Source of the DNA: an uncultured Bacillaceae bacterium | GTDB lineage: Bacteria; Bacillota; Bacilli; Bacillales; Caldibacillaceae | Assembly (NCBI GenBank): GCA_937983015.1 | Contig: CALKAK010000192.1 | Coordinates: 1 to 12,357, forward strand | Direction: 5' to 3' | DNA length: 12,357 bases | In this document: positions 11,677 to 12,357 of the stretch, in pieces | Numbering within the stretch: the first letter of the stretch is position 1 | How the letters are laid out: every line of letters starts with the position of its first letter | The notes under the pieces: generated by a model | What the model was told of the DNA's origin: nothing | The model's input: the letters and a program-made list of their open reading frames with translations, nothing else | Databases searched by the model: none | Translations under genes and position numbers: made by a program

Positions 11677-12357
11677 TTAACTTTCTTGATCACCATTTTG
11701 TGATTCACTTTGCGAAATTTCGTTATAGACCTTTTGGGCAAAATCATGATAGGGGGTCCAGGGCAGTTCACTTATGTTTTTCCAGGCTGTTACCACTACT
11801 TGTTTTGCTTTTTCTCCTTCGCCCATTTTCTTATAAATCAACCCACGATAGACATCTTTTATGTAAAATCCCGTTAAATCAATGGGGTGCACGATCACTT
11901 TCGGTAGTTCAGCTTTTTCCAACCAGTGGAGTGCGGCGACCAATTCGTCCCTATAATAGAGAGCCGTTCCTTTTGTAATATAAATAAACGGCAGCATGTA
12001 ATCCGGGACACGTGGATCATCGAGAAGGCGATTACAGATTTCGATCGTTTCTTCATAGTTTTGATCGATGGTTAGCAAGCGATCTGCGCGCATCAGATCA
12101 TAATAGATGGCCAGCTCTTCATCCTCCGTTAAAGCGATATATTGTTTCAATTTCCGGGAGTAATATTCAACTTTTTCCATATCCTGGTATACGGTGGCAT
12201 AGCCCAAACCGAGACGGTAAAGAACATCCAGCAAATAGAAAATTTTCTCCTCCCGGGAAAATTGCAGGGCCTTTTCTGTCGACTGAATCGCGGCGTCAAT
12301 GTCACCAACCGCCATTTGTAAAATTGCCCGGTAGTAATCGTATTTCAGCCGGGTCAA
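11677..12357 (-). CDS. TPR-repeat protein, N terminus beyond the window
   Basis: 226 residues are visible, and the frame is open to the right edge (first visible codon TTG), so the gene is probably longer. The sequence is a series of helix pairs with tetratricopeptide spacing, for example YRAILQMAVGDIDAAIQ with STEKAL (9-32), YITKGTALYYRDELVAALHW (126-145) and YRGLIYKKMGEGEKAKQVVV (169-188). The C terminus (about 212-226) is polar and likely disordered (SQSESQNGDQES). Such C-terminal TPR arrays occur in HTH-TPR regulators of the PlcR/NprR/AimR type, in Rap phosphatases and in stand-alone TPR proteins; without the N terminus I cannot choose. It is upstream of and co-directional with ydbS, 115 bp away, where B. 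subtilis has cshA. Confidence 0.75.
   Translation of the reverse strand: MTRLKYDYYRAILQMAVGDIDAAIQSTEKALQFSREEKIFYLLDVLYRLGLGYATVYQDMEKVEYYSRKLKQYIALTEDEELAIYYDLMRADRLLTIDQNYEETIEICNRLLDDPRVPDYMLPFIYITKGTALYYRDELVAALHWLEKAELPKVIVHPIDLTGFYIKDVYRGLIYKKMGEGEKAKQVVVTAWKNISELPWTPYHDFAQKVYNEISQSESQNGDQES

Noticed and set aside
11502..11978. 158-codon plus-strand frame antisense to ydbS and the TPR gene
   Set aside because: It lies opposite two well-supported genes and has a His/Phe/Arg-rich translation typical of an antisense shadow.

Overview
The window looks like chromosomal DNA of a spore-forming member of the Bacillaceae (Firmicutes). Gene order, protein sequences, strong AGGAGG-type ribosome binding sites, frequent GTG/TTG starts and sigma-A promoters all fit. 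The backbone corresponds to the Bacillus subtilis ydbST-ydcA-acpS-ydcC-alr-ndoAI-ndoA-...-tex-cmpA-sprL-tRNA neighbourhood, read here mostly on the minus strand. CmpA, a spore cortex protein, implies endospore formation. I cannot name the genus from the sequence alone.

Left part (1-3104): a tRNA-Gln runs off the left edge and has a consensus sigma-A promoter. It is followed by sprL (SprT-like metalloprotein, minus), cmpA (plus, 38 codons) and the large RNA-binding protein gene tex (minus). cmpA and tex converge on a shared terminator hairpin that contains the tex stop codon. Centre (3105-6567): a 252-bp gap with terminator-like hairpins, then the EndoA/EndoAI toxin-antitoxin pair, alanine racemase alr with its own promoter and terminator, and the lipoprotein gene ydcC. 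Right part (6568-12357): a 344-bp gap, acpS, a divergent rhomboid protease gene, a 376-bp AT-rich regulatory region, gldA (glycerol dehydrogenase, plus strand), the overlapping membrane-protein pair ydbS-ydbT, and the 3' part of a TPR-protein gene cut by the right edge.

The genes are mainly conserved housekeeping and envelope functions: D-alanine for the wall (Alr), activation of acyl carrier protein for lipid synthesis (AcpS), membrane proteolysis (rhomboid), bPH2 membrane proteins linked to bacteriocin resistance (YdbS/YdbT), mRNA interferase control (EndoA/EndoAI), RNA metabolism (Tex) and sporulation (CmpA). Departures from the B. subtilis layout are the most informative part. The rsb-sigB stress operon that normally lies between ndoA and tex is absent from that position. 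gldA sits between ydcA and ydbT behind a Rex/Fnr-type palindrome. A TPR gene replaces the RNA helicase gene expected upstream of ydbS. I found no CRISPR array, insertion sequence, prophage or clear undescribed multi-gene system. The unexplained signals are small regulatory structures in the gldA and cmpA leaders, in the tRNA promoter and in the ndoA-tex gap.
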